A DNA stretch of 64,000 nucleotides from Tolumonas auensis DSM 9187. Its GTDB lineage: Bacteria > Pseudomonadota > Gammaproteobacteria > Enterobacterales > Aeromonadaceae. The notes below the pieces were generated by a model. That model worked only from the letters and a program-made list of their open reading frames with translations. It had not been told where the DNA came from and did no database searches. A program made the position numbers and the translations under genes. The stretch spans positions 3,319,501 through 3,383,500 of the forward strand of contig NC_012691.1 in assembly GCF_000023065.1 (NCBI RefSeq), in the 5' to 3' direction. Every line of letters starts with the position of its first letter. The stretch's first letter is position 1. Of this stretch, positions 8,528 to 17,820 are shown piece by piece.

Positions 8528-8620
8528 GGCACTGGCAACCGGGTTTGCGACAGTACATCCGAATGGAGATCTTCAAGAGCCATCCCGCCTGCTCCCAGAT
8601 CTACAGAACTGCATCTCGTA

Positions 8621-8687
8621 GTGAGTAGAATAATCAACTTATTCTGCTCACATAGTGATTCAAATAGCGGTTGGATTTGAATCACTA
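8621..8687. repeat. Two tandem strong stem-loops
   Basis: Hairpin 1: 8621-8633 pairs with 8639-8651 over 13 positions with a single G-U, loop TCAAC. Hairpin 2: 8653-8665 pairs perfectly over 13 bases with 8675-8687, loop AGCGGTTGG. They sit one base apart in the 234-base gap between the convergent TauE and NERD genes. The second is not immediately followed by a T run. They may act as a double terminator, an sRNA or a small mobile repeat. Confidence 0.6.
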
Positions 8688-8761
8688 CTACAGACAATTA
8701 TTGTTTTTGTAATCGTTGTGGTGATTCTAATGAAGCCATGATAATGGCGGCATCTGACTAA

Positions 8762-9661
8762 CTAATCTTTCTTAATGTCTCTAACCCTTTGCTCAACCTG
8801 ATAGGCAATAGCGTTGATTTGCCCTAGCTCCAGAGCCCCGGCAAAAAGCTTAGGAAATACTTTCGGCAATGCAGACCCACTCAGAATATAAGGGTCAACA
8901 GCTCTCTGCTTCAGATCTACAAACCATCCAGGCAGCACAAGTATTCCGGCAACCGGAATATCCATACCCGTTGCGCTTTGCAGCCATTTTTTGACTGACA
9001 GAACGTTGCGTCGAACCTGCTCAATGGGTTCTTTTTCCGTGTGAGTCGGAAATATAAGTGAGTCATTCTCAACAATTACTTTGAAGTGTTTTGAACCTTC
9101 AATGATATGTTTTGAGCGGCCTTTTGTTTCAACAACAAAAACACCGTTAGGACCAACAACCAGATGGTCAATATTGTAGTTTTCGAACGGAATATCATGA
9201 TACAGCCGGTATGGATGATTGGCAGGACGAACCAACGCTTCTAATTCTTGCCCTACAGCCATCTCGCACGAATAGCCTAATTTATTCTGCTGCATTGTTT
9301 TTACTATCTTCAGTATCTTCCTGATCTGAAATCCGAATGCAACGAGACCGATGATTCCTGTTATTATCCATGTAGTTAGAGATAATTTGATATTAAAGAA
9401 ATAAGCCTGTATTAATAAGAGCAAGGGCAACATTAACCCTGTCATTAATATCTCTGTAATTTTGCCGAATAACTCAAGTCGCAAGTCATGGATACTTTCC
9501 TGAAGCGTGTACCCATACGGACGTAACAAATTGGCAGTGAGAGGGCTAACCCGATTTCTGCGCTGTTGTTTTTTAATAAAAGTAATAATCCAGATAGCTA
9601 CAGCCACAGGGAAAAATGAAAGCGCTAGCGCTATAAACATCGCATAAAAACTATCAAACAT
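8762..9661 (-). CDS. NERD-domain membrane protein
   Basis: The 299-residue protein has two or three hydrophobic segments in its first ~120 residues, then a NERD (nuclease-related) domain: GQELEALV, YNIDHLVVGPNGVFVVETKG and later PVAGILVLPGWFVDLKQ. The acidic and lysine residues of the ETKGR element correspond to the nuclease-like core that unites NERD with restriction-type folds. NERD proteins are of unclear function, but some occur in defence contexts. The gene lies 78 bases downstream of the methyltransferase-HNH gene on the same strand, so cotranscription is possible. Confidence 0.8.
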   Translation of the reverse strand: MFDSFYAMFIALALSFFPVAVAIWIITFIKKQQRRNRVSPLTANLLRPYGYTLQESIHDLRLELFGKITEILMTGLMLPLLLLIQAYFFNIKLSLTTWIITGIIGLVAFGFQIRKILKIVKTMQQNKLGYSCEMAVGQELEALVRPANHPYRLYHDIPFENYNIDHLVVGPNGVFVVETKGRSKHIIEGSKHFKVIVENDSLIFPTHTEKEPIEQVRRNVLSVKKWLQSATGMDIPVAGILVLPGWFVDLKQRAVDPYILSGSALPKVFPKLFAGALELGQINAIAYQVEQRVRDIKKD

Positions 9662-9739
9662 AGAATACCCGCTTAAATCCCTTTAGCCGTTTTCTTCAGT
9701 CTATCATCCGTGGCTGTTTTCGTATCACATGAAAGAAAA

Positions 9740-11518
9740 TCACCCCCAATCTTCCAACTGCTGGAAATCCTTGATCCGATCGCGCTGCAGTGACATGGCC
9801 TCAAAGACATCGTCATAGTTTTCACTATGCGGCTGAATGCTGGGCAGTGCGAATGCAGCTTGTGTGAAAAACTCGGTTTTATTGTCATCCCATGCCTGTT
9901 GCCACCAGTGCAGAATCAACTCCTTCGATTTTGAGAGCCGTATACGGCTTGGCAGTCTGTCGGATTTCTGCGAATTGATGGTGGTTCTGGCCGGCAGCAG
10001 GTTCCATAAGTCATTGTTTGGCCAACGGGCGAACGGAAATGCGTGGTCGATGGCGTAATCCATCGTTCGCAGCGGTTTGCCGCTCCAGCAACAACTAACC
10101 GCTTCCTGGGCAAGCAGGCTATTCACTCTGGTTCTGACTCGTGCTGTCGTTCTTTGCGGGTCGTCCCACGTTAATGCATTCAGGTAATCGAGTTTTGAAA
10201 ATTGCCGTTCCCTGTTTTTACCATAACCCGCCATCAGTGATGCCCATTCATTGATCAGCGCCGGTTCGATCCAGACACTGTACCGGGTCAACGCATCCCA
10301 GATATGTTTCGGCACATAGAAGTTGCCGAGCGATTGCAGAAAATCGAAATCCAGTATCAATCCGTCCGTTACTGACTGGCGTTGCGCGATATCCACGTTA
10401 AAAACCGCATCAGACATGCCCGGCGATGTGGTGTATCTCGCCGGCATCTCCTTGATGGTACGGGGGATATCCACATGAAAAACGGCATCATACGTTCCCG
10501 GTAATGTGGTGTATTTCGCTGGCATATCCCTGATGGTACGGGCGATATCTTTCAGTGTCTGACGGACGGCGGACGCGATCGATGCCTGCTGGTAATTGGC
10601 GCCGATATAGAAATCATTATTAGCGAACGAGGTCAGTTGTAACCAGCCCGCGGGTTTAATGAAGCCAAGCCCTTTGGTATTGCTGCTGTTCTGCTGCATG
10701 TCGTACTGATCAACCAACGGCTTATACAATTTCAGCCAGTACAGGGCGACCAGACCCAGCGGCAGGCAGACATGCTGCTCTGTTTGTTCAATGACCGCGC
10801 CGGGATGCCCGTCTGCAATTCGCAATAACGTTCTTAATAGCGCGAGCTTATAGGTGGAGGCTTTGCTGTCATTCACCACGATATTGCGGATGAGCGGGAA
10901 GGCACCGGTGCCATCATCCGGTAGTGTCAGCAAGACCGTTTCCCAGCTGACTTCGCTTCGGCCAAGCTGATCAGGCTGTCGGTGTTGTGTCAGTAACTGG
11001 CAGGTCAAACCAAACTGACTGGCGTACTGCGCCAGCTCGGCGGCGGATACCGGATGCATGGTTCGTTCATCACGACACTCGCCATGCCGTAATGAAATGA
11101 CCATTTTCCCGTTTGGTTTCAACAGGGAGCTTAATTTGCGAAAGGTGCGTTCCCGGCTGGATGGCGCGATATGCATCCAGACGGCACTGAGCAAGATCAG
11201 ATCAAATTTCACCTGCAGTGCAAAGACCCGGTTCAGTTCAGGCAGCGCGTCATGCAGCCAATGAATATTGTGGTTTGCCGAATTTGCTTTCGCTGCGTCC
11301 AGTAATTTCTCGGCGGGTTCCACCGCAACAACACTTAATCCTTTGTCAGACAAGTATCTGGCATCCCGGCCGGAACCGGCACCAACATCCAGCACCATCC
11401 CCTGCGCCGGAATATGGCTTAACCAGTCTTTATGAACTGATTCGAAATGAACCTGATCATATTGGGCAATCAGCGAATGCGCATTGTCCGTGTAAAACTG
11501 AATGTTTTTGTCGTTCAC
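9740..11518 (-). CDS. SAM methyltransferase-HNH nuclease fusion protein
   Basis: The 592-residue protein joins two domains rarely seen together. Residues ~30-195 are a class I SAM-dependent methyltransferase (motif I VLDVGAGSGRDARYL at 42-56, then VVAVEPAEKLLDAA and LILLSAVWMHI). The middle (~205-320) is of unknown type (LPLGLVALYWLKLYKPL). The C-terminal part carries an HNH nuclease core: CCWSGKPL, then IDHAFPFARWPNNDLWNLLP with H492 and two Asn, and TTINSQKSDRLPS. Two 26-residue tandem units lie between them. The start is GTG 11518 with only a weak GGA upstream. A modification-dependent nuclease or phage-defence role is inferred from the domains; no homologous system is known to me. Confidence 0.75.
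   Translation of the reverse strand: MNDKNIQFYTDNAHSLIAQYDQVHFESVHKDWLSHIPAQGMVLDVGAGSGRDARYLSDKGLSVVAVEPAEKLLDAAKANSANHNIHWLHDALPELNRVFALQVKFDLILLSAVWMHIAPSSRERTFRKLSSLLKPNGKMVISLRHGECRDERTMHPVSAAELAQYASQFGLTCQLLTQHRQPDQLGRSEVSWETVLLTLPDDGTGAFPLIRNIVVNDSKASTYKLALLRTLLRIADGHPGAVIEQTEQHVCLPLGLVALYWLKLYKPLVDQYDMQQNSSNTKGLGFIKPAGWLQLTSFANNDFYIGANYQQASIASAVRQTLKDIARTIRDMPAKYTTLPGTYDAVFHVDIPRTIKEMPARYTTSPGMSDAVFNVDIAQRQSVTDGLILDFDFLQSLGNFYVPKHIWDALTRYSVWIEPALINEWASLMAGYGKNRERQFSKLDYLNALTWDDPQRTTARVRTRVNSLLAQEAVSCCWSGKPLRTMDYAIDHAFPFARWPNNDLWNLLPARTTINSQKSDRLPSRIRLSKSKELILHWWQQAWDDNKTEFFTQAAFALPSIQPHSENYDDVFEAMSLQRDRIKDFQQLEDWG
10388..10549 (-). repeat. 78-bp in-frame tandem duplication inside the methyltransferase-HNH gene
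   Basis: Copies start at 10388 and 10466 (both beginning GATATCCAC), and the start of a third unit appears at 10544. The encoded units both read DI-x-RTI-xx-MPA-x-YTT-x-PG-xx-DAVF-x-V, with several substitutions, so the duplication is not recent. Confidence 0.8.
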
Positions 11519-11712
11519 TCGGGTATCCGGACAAAGTTTGGATGAATAGGCACAGATTCGTTATTTTCCCATCATACACCGGCTGTTTTATTGCAGAAGA
11601 GAATTTCAGAATGACGACAGACCAGTGCTGCTTCAGTGAACATTCCCGCCGTGACCACCGGCTTGTCATCTATGATTAGTGCATACGTCAGGCTAGTGAG
11701 AAGGCATACGTT

Positions 11713-12828
11713 ATGAGCAATTCAACTTTCGATTACAAAGCCCGCTGGAATCGCGCGGCAGCCTTAATGGAGCGGGACGGCGTCGATGCGCTGTTCCTGA
11801 TGAAACCAGCCAACCTCGCCTATTTTACCGGTGATGGCCGGCCTTGTGCCCTTGCCCTGCTCACGCGTACGCAGCGTTGCGTCGTTGCCGTGCCGGCGTG
11901 CGATATAACGAGTGTTCGCCGTTCCTCTGCGGCTACCGACATTCGCGCATTTCAAAACGAAGCAGAGATGTTCCACGGTTTTCGCGATGTGTTGCAGGAA
12001 CTTGGTCTCACGCAGGCAACAATAGCGATTGAGAAGAACTTCTTCGACGCCGCACTCTACGAAGTCTTTGTTGCACATATTCTGCCTCAGGCCCGTGTCG
12101 TACCGGCAACACCCATTATCTCGCAGCTGCGCATGATCAAGGATCCGGAGGAAATCAAGTGTCTGAAGGCGGCAGCGCTGGTTGCGGACGCCGGAATGGC
12201 CGCTGCTGCGCGTGCACTGCGGCCCGGCGTAAGCGAGAGCGAGATTGCCGGCGAAGCCGAACTGGCGATGCGCAAGGCTGGTGCCGAGGGCTGGGCGTCG
12301 GTGACCTATGTTGCATCAGGATGGCGTTCCGCCATGGCGCATGGGCCTGCCACCCCGAAGATTATCGCCGCCGGTGATGTGGTTCAGGTTCATCTTGCGC
12401 CTATGGTGCAGGGTTACTCTGCGGATATGTGCCGGACTTTTCTCATCGAACCCGTAGCGGCAGATGCGGCGAGTGCACTGCGAGCCTACGTGGAAGCGCA
12501 GGAACGGGGAATTGCGGCCGCAATCTCCGGTGCGGTGCTGCTGGGCATTGACGGTGCGATGGCCACGTCGCTGGAACATGACGGATATGCCGGCAAGTTT
12601 CTGCGGCCGGTGTTCCACGGTGTCGGTATCGAACACGAAGAGGCGCCAATTCCCGGTGGTCATGCCGTAATCCACGGTGAGCAGAAGGTCGAACAGGTTA
12701 TGGCAGGTATGGTCCTCGGTATCGGTAACTGCGGCATCTATCGCGAAACCTTCGGGGTGCGGGTGGAAGATACGATCTGGGTAAGCGAACAGGGCCCGGT
12801 ACCTCTCACACGCTACCCGAAACTCTAG
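11713..12828 (+). CDS. M24-fold (creatinase/prolidase-like) hydrolase with altered metal site
   Basis: The 371-residue protein has an N-terminal creatinase domain (to ~residue 145) and a C-terminal pita-bread domain with HGVGIEHEEAPIPGG and GVRVEDTIWV. In classical M24 metallopeptidases five residues (D, D, H, E, E) bind two metals. Here the first Asp position is His (VVQVHLAPMVQGYSAD), and the first Glu lies in LGIGNCGIY, where Glu is replaced. The remaining Asp, His and last Glu are kept. It is thus more like non-peptidase members such as creatinase or ectoine/compatible-solute hydrolases than an aminopeptidase. It is monocistronic, with AAGG upstream of the ATG. Confidence 0.75.
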   Translation: MSNSTFDYKARWNRAAALMERDGVDALFLMKPANLAYFTGDGRPCALALLTRTQRCVVAVPACDITSVRRSSAATDIRAFQNEAEMFHGFRDVLQELGLTQATIAIEKNFFDAALYEVFVAHILPQARVVPATPIISQLRMIKDPEEIKCLKAAALVADAGMAAAARALRPGVSESEIAGEAELAMRKAGAEGWASVTYVASGWRSAMAHGPATPKIIAAGDVVQVHLAPMVQGYSADMCRTFLIEPVAADAASALRAYVEAQERGIAAAISGAVLLGIDGAMATSLEHDGYAGKFLRPVFHGVGIEHEEAPIPGGHAVIHGEQKVEQVMAGMVLGIGNCGIYRETFGVRVEDTIWVSEQGPVPLTRYPKL

Positions 12829-12966
12829 CATGTGAGCATCAATGTGCCACCAGTCACATCCTCCTGAGCTGACTGACGTCTGCCTTGCGTTGGTGCAGGA
12901 CAGACGTTAGGCTTGCCTTACTGCACGTGCTGAGCAGGATTTCAGTGCCCAAGTCAGGAGAGACAA

Positions 12967-13182
12967 ATGAAACGCCACTTACCCCGTTTGCTGCTAATTG
13001 CCCTCGCATCCGTTTACTGGCCATCGATGGCGCTGGCGGCTGATCCGGTTCCGCTGGACTGCGATCCATCTTCGGATTGCCAGCCTATCGACCCTTGTGC
13101 GATGGCACCGGAACGCTGTCAGGAACCGACTATCCCGACCACACCACCGCCACCATTGCCTGACTCTTCTGATGATGAATAG
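12967..13182 (+). CDS. Small secreted Cys/Pro-rich protein
   Basis: The 71-residue product has a clear signal peptide (KRHLPRLLLIALASVYWPSM followed by ALAA, cut probably after ALA). The ~45-residue mature part has four cysteines, a TPPPPLP run and an acidic DSSDDE tail. CAGGAGAGACAA precedes the ATG at good spacing, so it is probably translated. No family is recognised. Four Cys suggest two disulfides in the periplasm. An inverted repeat (ACGTCTG/CAGACGT) lies about 60-90 bases upstream. Confidence 0.7.
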   Translation: MKRHLPRLLLIALASVYWPSMALAADPVPLDCDPSSDCQPIDPCAMAPERCQEPTIPTTPPPPLPDSSDDE

Positions 13183-13208
13183 TATCTGAGCGCAAAACCT
13201 GTAATCGT

Positions 13209-13233
13209 AAAAAAGCCGGTCTAATGACCGGCT
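13209..13233 (-). terminator. Rho-independent terminator of kdgT
   Basis: AGCCGGTC (13214-13221) and GACCGGCT (13226-13233) pair perfectly around a four-base loop. On the minus strand the stem is followed by a six-T run (the A run at 13209-13214), 37 bases past the kdgT stop. It may also end the small-protein transcript. Confidence 0.88.
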
Positions 13234-13269
13234 AAATATGACGCACACATCTTGGGGGGTGAACTGGAA

Positions 13270-14277
13270 TCAGTGCATTTCCGGCGCCATTTTTTCTTTT
13301 CCTGCTGACGCACCGTGCTGAGCTGGCATCGGATTTCCCATACGTTTGGCATACATCGCCGTCAGGATCGGTACCAGAATAGAAGTCACGATGACGCAGG
13401 TAGCAACCAGTGCCGTGGCCGCCGGTGCAATCTTGGCAAACGCCGGGTTCATCTGCGCGATAATAACCGGGTTCGCGACCGCCGCACCTGCCGTAGAGGA
13501 CGCCGCCAGACCCGCGGTACCGTTACCGCCACCGATCAAACGGTCAGCAATAATCAGCGGAATACCGGTAACCACAATCACCAGCAGACCCATCGCAATA
13601 CCGAGCAGACCGGTATCCAGAATCACACCCAGATTAATGGTGTTACCCAGTGCGAAACCGAAGAACGGGATCAGGGTTTGAGTGGCACGGCTGAAGAACT
13701 CACGCAGGTCATGATCCAGGTTACCCAGCGCAAAACCAATCAGGAATGGCAGCACCGCACCTACAAAATGATGTGGCTGGAAGGAAGCCAGACCGGCGGA
13801 ACCCAGGATCACCATGGTCATCAGCGGGCCGGATTCGACCGACATCAGCACGAAGGCACCGGACTCTTCTTTTGAACCATACTGATTCATCAGGCTGGCA
13901 TACAGACCGCCATTGGTCATATCCATCGCCGAAACCAGTGCCAGCGTGGACAGGCCCGCCAGCATGCCGACTTCAATACCGTATTCCGGCAGCAATTGCG
14001 CCGCGATCAGCGCCACCACCCAGGCTACCGCGATTTTAGTCAGCACCAGCGTGCCGGATTTACGCAATACCGTACCGGTTGCCCGCAAATCAATGGAAGC
14101 GCCGATACAGAAAAACCATACCGATAAAATCGGTAACGTGCCGGTGATAATGCCTTTCGTGAATGACCCGAAATATTCTGCCGTACCCGGTGCGGCCGTG
14201 TGCAGAATGGCGCCTAACAGCAATGGAACTAACATCAATCCGCCAGGAATGCGGTCTATCGTTGCTTTGATCTTCAT
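13270..14277 (-). CDS. kdgT: 2-keto-3-deoxygluconate permease
   Basis: The protein starting [20 protein letters not shown] has about 335 residues and ten hydrophobic segments, matching KdgT over its full length ([33 protein letters not shown]). It imports 2-keto-3-deoxygluconate by proton symport for the kdgK-eda pathway encoded next door. I chose ATG 14277 over the in-frame start at 14319 because the family begins at this Met and a GGAG lies about ten bases upstream. It is transcribed with the YhcH-like gene (178-base gap), behind a KdgR-like box. Confidence 0.93.
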   Translation of the reverse strand: MKIKATIDRIPGGLMLVPLLLGAILHTAAPGTAEYFGSFTKGIITGTLPILSVWFFCIGASIDLRATGTVLRKSGTLVLTKIAVAWVVALIAAQLLPEYGIEVGMLAGLSTLALVSAMDMTNGGLYASLMNQYGSKEESGAFVLMSVESGPLMTMVILGSAGLASFQPHHFVGAVLPFLIGFALGNLDHDLREFFSRATQTLIPFFGFALGNTINLGVILDTGLLGIAMGLLVIVVTGIPLIIADRLIGGGNGTAGLAASSTAGAAVANPVIIAQMNPAFAKIAPAATALVATCVIVTSILVPILTAMYAKRMGNPMPAQHGASAGKEKMAPEMH

Positions 14278-14454
14278 AACTGAAATTCTCCGTCGGATGC
14301 TGCCAGCGGCAGACATCACATTGCAGTCAGTACAAGCACGTCTGTGCCTGTACTGCGGAAATTTTCACGATCAACGGCAGGTCATTCGCGAAAACCACCA
14401 GCTTTGCCGGCATGGACAACAGGTCCAGTTCGGCCACGTATTAACCCAAAACTT

Positions 14455-14940
<486 letters not shown>

Positions 14941-15011
14941 TTACACTCCTGCGTTCAGTGAATGTGTGCACTTTACCGATGTCAAAAGATTTATGAAATG
15001 ACGTAACTCAC

Positions 15012-15034
15012 AAAATGAAACATTGTTTTAATTT
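15012..15034. promoter_or_regulatory. KdgR-like operator upstream of yhcH-kdgT
   Basis: AAAATGAAACATTGTTTTAA closely matches the pseudo-palindromic KdgR box (core TGAAACA-nn-TGTTTTA type). It lies 75-97 bases upstream of the YhcH-like start. Confidence 0.75.
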
Positions 15035-15130
15035 TATTGAAGGCGGAATTGAATTACTGATATACGAATGACAACGCATCTGCAGACAGACGGGATTCAA
15101 TCAGCAAAAGGAGTATTACGGAGAGGAAAA

Positions 15131-15157
15131 GATACGCCTGCCGGGGAGTGACAGGCG
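15131..15157 (-). terminator. Likely terminator of kdgR
   Basis: CGCCTG (15135-15140) and CAGGCG (15152-15157) pair, and on the minus strand are followed by TATCTTTTCC. It lies 14 bases past the kdgR stop. Confidence 0.6.
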
Positions 15158-15170
15158 CAGAGAAAGCTGT

Positions 15171-15980
15171 TTAAACCGACGGGAAAGGATAACGCGCCAG
15201 ACCGAGCTGCTGCGAAATATTGGCCGCCGCCTGATGCAGGATCGCCACGTAATGGGTCAGCTGATTGTCATCAAAACGGATAGTCGGGAACGAGATACTC
15301 AGGCCAGCAATGACATGGCCGAAACGGTCATACACCGGCACACCCACGCAGCGCAGCCCCTCTTCCTGTTCTTCACGATCTTCACTGAAGCCGTGCTCGC
15401 GCACATCCGCCAGTTCACGTAACAAGGCATCCACATCAGCCAGTGTATGCACGGTTTTACGGTCAAACGTTACCGGTGCCAGAATTTCACGCACTTCGCG
15501 TTCATCCAGCCAGGCCAGCAGCACTTTACCAATCGCGGTGCTGTACAGCGGGTTACGGCGGCCGACACGGGAATACATGCGCAGGTTATACAGCGAATCA
15601 ATCTTGTGCAGATAGACGATGCTTTCCTCTTCCATCGTGCCCAGATGGATGGTCTCGCGGGTCTCTTTGGACAGGATACGCATCTGCTGGTCAGCGATAC
15701 GGATCAAGTCCACATGCTGCAATGCCTTGGCACCGAGATCAAACAGCTTCAGCGTCAGGGAATATTTATCGTTCTCCCCTTCCTGCCGGACATAGCCGAG
15801 TGATTTCATGGTCTGCAAAAAACGGTAAACCGTACTCTTCGACATCATCACGCGCTGAGATAACTCAGTGACACCGATCTCATGTTCATCACCCAGTGCC
15901 TGCAGAATGCCGAACACTTTGAGAACCGATGAAACAGAATCCTGCTGTTTGGAAAAATCGTTCACTGCTACCTCTGTCAT
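15171..15980 (-). CDS. kdgR: IclR-family regulator KdgR
   Basis: The ~269-residue protein is very close to enteric KdgR: QDSVSSVLKVFGILQALG, MMSKSTVYRFLQTMKSLGYV (winged HTH), then DSLYNLRMYSRVGRRNPLYS and NEEQEEGLRC-like effector domain with two Cys. KdgR represses pectin/uronate genes and is released by 2-keto-3-deoxygluconate. I use ATG 15980 (MTEVAVNDFSKQQD) because homology starts there; an in-frame extension to 16118 is not family-like. It is divergent from kdgK, with a KdgR-like box between them suggesting autoregulation. Confidence 0.93.
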   Translation of the reverse strand: MTEVAVNDFSKQQDSVSSVLKVFGILQALGDEHEIGVTELSQRVMMSKSTVYRFLQTMKSLGYVRQEGENDKYSLTLKLFDLGAKALQHVDLIRIADQQMRILSKETRETIHLGTMEEESIVYLHKIDSLYNLRMYSRVGRRNPLYSTAIGKVLLAWLDEREVREILAPVTFDRKTVHTLADVDALLRELADVREHGFSEDREEQEEGLRCVGVPVYDRFGHVIAGLSISFPTIRFDDNQLTHYVAILHQAAANISQQLGLARYPFPSV

Positions 15981-16124
15981 GATTATTAGAAACTGTTGCG
16001 GCGACATCTTATGCAAAGCCGGATGCCGGTGCAAATCAGTAACTCCCGCACTGAGGGCAATATTTAACCATTGTTCACAATTATTACAACAGCATGTTAC
16101 TAATTTTTTGAACCGCAACCCATA

Positions 16125-16148
16125 AAATTAAAACATTGTTTTATTCTG
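16125..16148. promoter_or_regulatory. KdgR-like operator in the kdgR-kdgK intergenic region
   Basis: AAAATTAAAACATTGTTTTA matches the same operator as the boxes at 15012 and 17917. It is 65-88 bases upstream of kdgK, next to a TTGACA-like element at about 16150. Confidence 0.75.
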
Positions 16149-16212
16149 TTTGACACGCCAGTTTGATTAGATAAGCTATGCTTGTTTTTTAAACACAACA
16201 TGAGAGACATCC

Positions 16213-17148
16213 ATGGATACTCTGAACATTGCCATCATTGGTGAATGCATGGTGGAACTACAACGTCAGAACAATGACATTCGTCAGGGCTTTGGCGGCG
16301 ACACACTCAATACTGCGGTCTATCTGGCCCGGCAGTTACCTGCTGATTGCGGCAAAGTGCATTACGTCAGTGCACTGGGCACCGACAATTTCAGTCAGAG
16401 CATGATCGATACCTGGCAACAGGAAGGGGTTGATACCTCTCTGGTACAACGTCTGGCGAACAAAATGCCGGGTCTGTATTTCATTGACACCGACAGTCAC
16501 GGCGAGCGCAGTTTCTCTTACTGGCGCAGCGACGCGGCCGCGAAATACTGGCTTGAAACCGAGCAAACTGATGCTGTCCTGGCACAGCTCATGAAGATGG
16601 ATGTGATTTACCTGAGCGGCATCAGTTTGGCGATTTTGAGTCCGGCCAGCCGTCAGCGTCTGTTTGATTTTCTGGCCACCTTCCGTGCGCAGGGTGGTCG
16701 TGTGGTGTTTGATAACAACTACCGTCCACGTCTGTGGCAAAGCCGGGAAGAAACGCAGGCCTGCTATCAGCAGATGCTGGCACTGACCGATATCGCCTTC
16801 CTGACACTGGATGATGAAGATGACCTCTGGGGTGAACGTCCGCTGGCAGAGGTTATCGAACGCACGTTAGCCCTGGGTGTCGGTGAAATCGTCATCAAAC
16901 GCGGTTCCCAGCCTTGCGTGATTGTCAGCAAGAACGGTGTGCAGGAAGAAGTGGCCGCGCAGAAAATCAGCAATGTGGTGGATACCACGGCAGCAGGTGA
17001 TTCTTTCGGCGCCGGTTATCTGGCGCGTCGCCTGCAACAGGGCAGTGTCACCGAATCAGCCATGCAGGGCCACCGCTTAGCCGGTACCGTGATCCAGTAT
17101 CGTGGCGCGATTATCCCTGCTGACGTTATGCCGTCATCATCCCTTTAA
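16213..17148 (+). CDS. kdgK: 2-keto-3-deoxygluconate kinase
   Basis: The 311-residue PfkB-family kinase phosphorylates KDG to KDPG. It shows the N-terminal IGECMVELQ, sugar-binding FGGDTLNTAVYLAR and the anion-hole and catalytic base segment VVDTTAAGDSFGAGYLARR near residue 255-275. Length and order match enteric KdgK. GAGAG precedes the ATG at suitable distance. It is followed by eda 23 bases later, giving a two-gene operon for the last steps of uronate degradation. Confidence 0.95.
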   Translation: MDTLNIAIIGECMVELQRQNNDIRQGFGGDTLNTAVYLARQLPADCGKVHYVSALGTDNFSQSMIDTWQQEGVDTSLVQRLANKMPGLYFIDTDSHGERSFSYWRSDAAAKYWLETEQTDAVLAQLMKMDVIYLSGISLAILSPASRQRLFDFLATFRAQGGRVVFDNNYRPRLWQSREETQACYQQMLALTDIAFLTLDDEDDLWGERPLAEVIERTLALGVGEIVIKRGSQPCVIVSKNGVQEEVAAQKISNVVDTTAAGDSFGAGYLARRLQQGSVTESAMQGHRLAGTVIQYRGAIIPADVMPSSSL

Positions 17149-17171
17149 TTAAATTATTCTCAGGAGAAATT

Positions 17172-17795
17172 ATGTCTACTTTAGTTGAACGTCTGCAGGC
17201 GCTGAAAATCATTCCGGTTATTGCGATTAAAAATGCGGACGATGCGGTTGATCTGGGTCGTGTATTAGTTGAAAACGGCATGCCAAGTGCCGAAATTACT
17301 TTCCGTACGCCGGCTGCTGCCGAAGCCATCCGCCGTATGCGTGCTGCCTTCCCGGATATGCTGATCGGTGCCGGCACCGTGCTGACTACCGCGCAGGTTG
17401 ATGAAGCGATCGAAGCGGGTGTGGATTTCATCGTCAGTCCTGGCTTTAATCCGACCACCGTCCGTTACTGCCAGCAACGCGGTGTCGCGATTGTGCCAGG
17501 CGTGAATAACCCGAGTCTGGTGGAACAGGCCATGGAAATGGGTCTCAGCATGCTGAAGTTCTTCCCGGCAGAACCGTCAGGCGGCGTGAACATGCTGAAA
17601 GCCATGTCTGCGGTCTATCCGGTGAAATTTATGCCCACCGGCGGCGTGACGCCGGAAAACATTAAAACCTATCTGGGCCTGAAAACCGTGGTTGCCTGCG
17701 GTGGCACCTGGATGGTGCCGGCTGATCTGATTGATAACAAACAGTGGGACAAGATCGGTCAGCTGGCGAAAGAAGCGATGGCAGCTCTGGCATAA
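17172..17795 (+). CDS. eda: KDPG/KHG aldolase
   Basis: The 207-residue class I aldolase cleaves KDPG to pyruvate and glyceraldehyde 3-phosphate. The Schiff-base lysine lies in MLKFFPAEPSGG, with the general-acid Glu in AEITFRTPAA and the phosphate-binding PTGGVTPEN and ACGGTWM segments. AGGAG lies just upstream of the ATG. Together with kdgK it converts KDG delivered by kdgT or by the kduI-kduD route. Confidence 0.95.
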   Translation: MSTLVERLQALKIIPVIAIKNADDAVDLGRVLVENGMPSAEITFRTPAAAEAIRRMRAAFPDMLIGAGTVLTTAQVDEAIEAGVDFIVSPGFNPTTVRYCQQRGVAIVPGVNNPSLVEQAMEMGLSMLKFFPAEPSGGVNMLKAMSAVYPVKFMPTGGVTPENIKTYLGLKTVVACGGTWMVPADLIDNKQWDKIGQLAKEAMAALA

Positions 17796-17820
17796 TCAGC
17801 CCCTCAATTATGTCAATATC

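Noticed and set aside
12316-12831. Long open frame of 171 codons on the minus strand inside the M24 gene
   Set aside because: It lies fully antisense to a well-supported gene, has no ribosome-binding site and no recognisable domain; the GC-rich codons of the true gene explain it.
14281-14454. Small gene between kdgT and the YhcH-like gene
   Set aside because: Short frames exist but none has a ribosome-binding site or sensible composition; it reads as an untranslated spacer.
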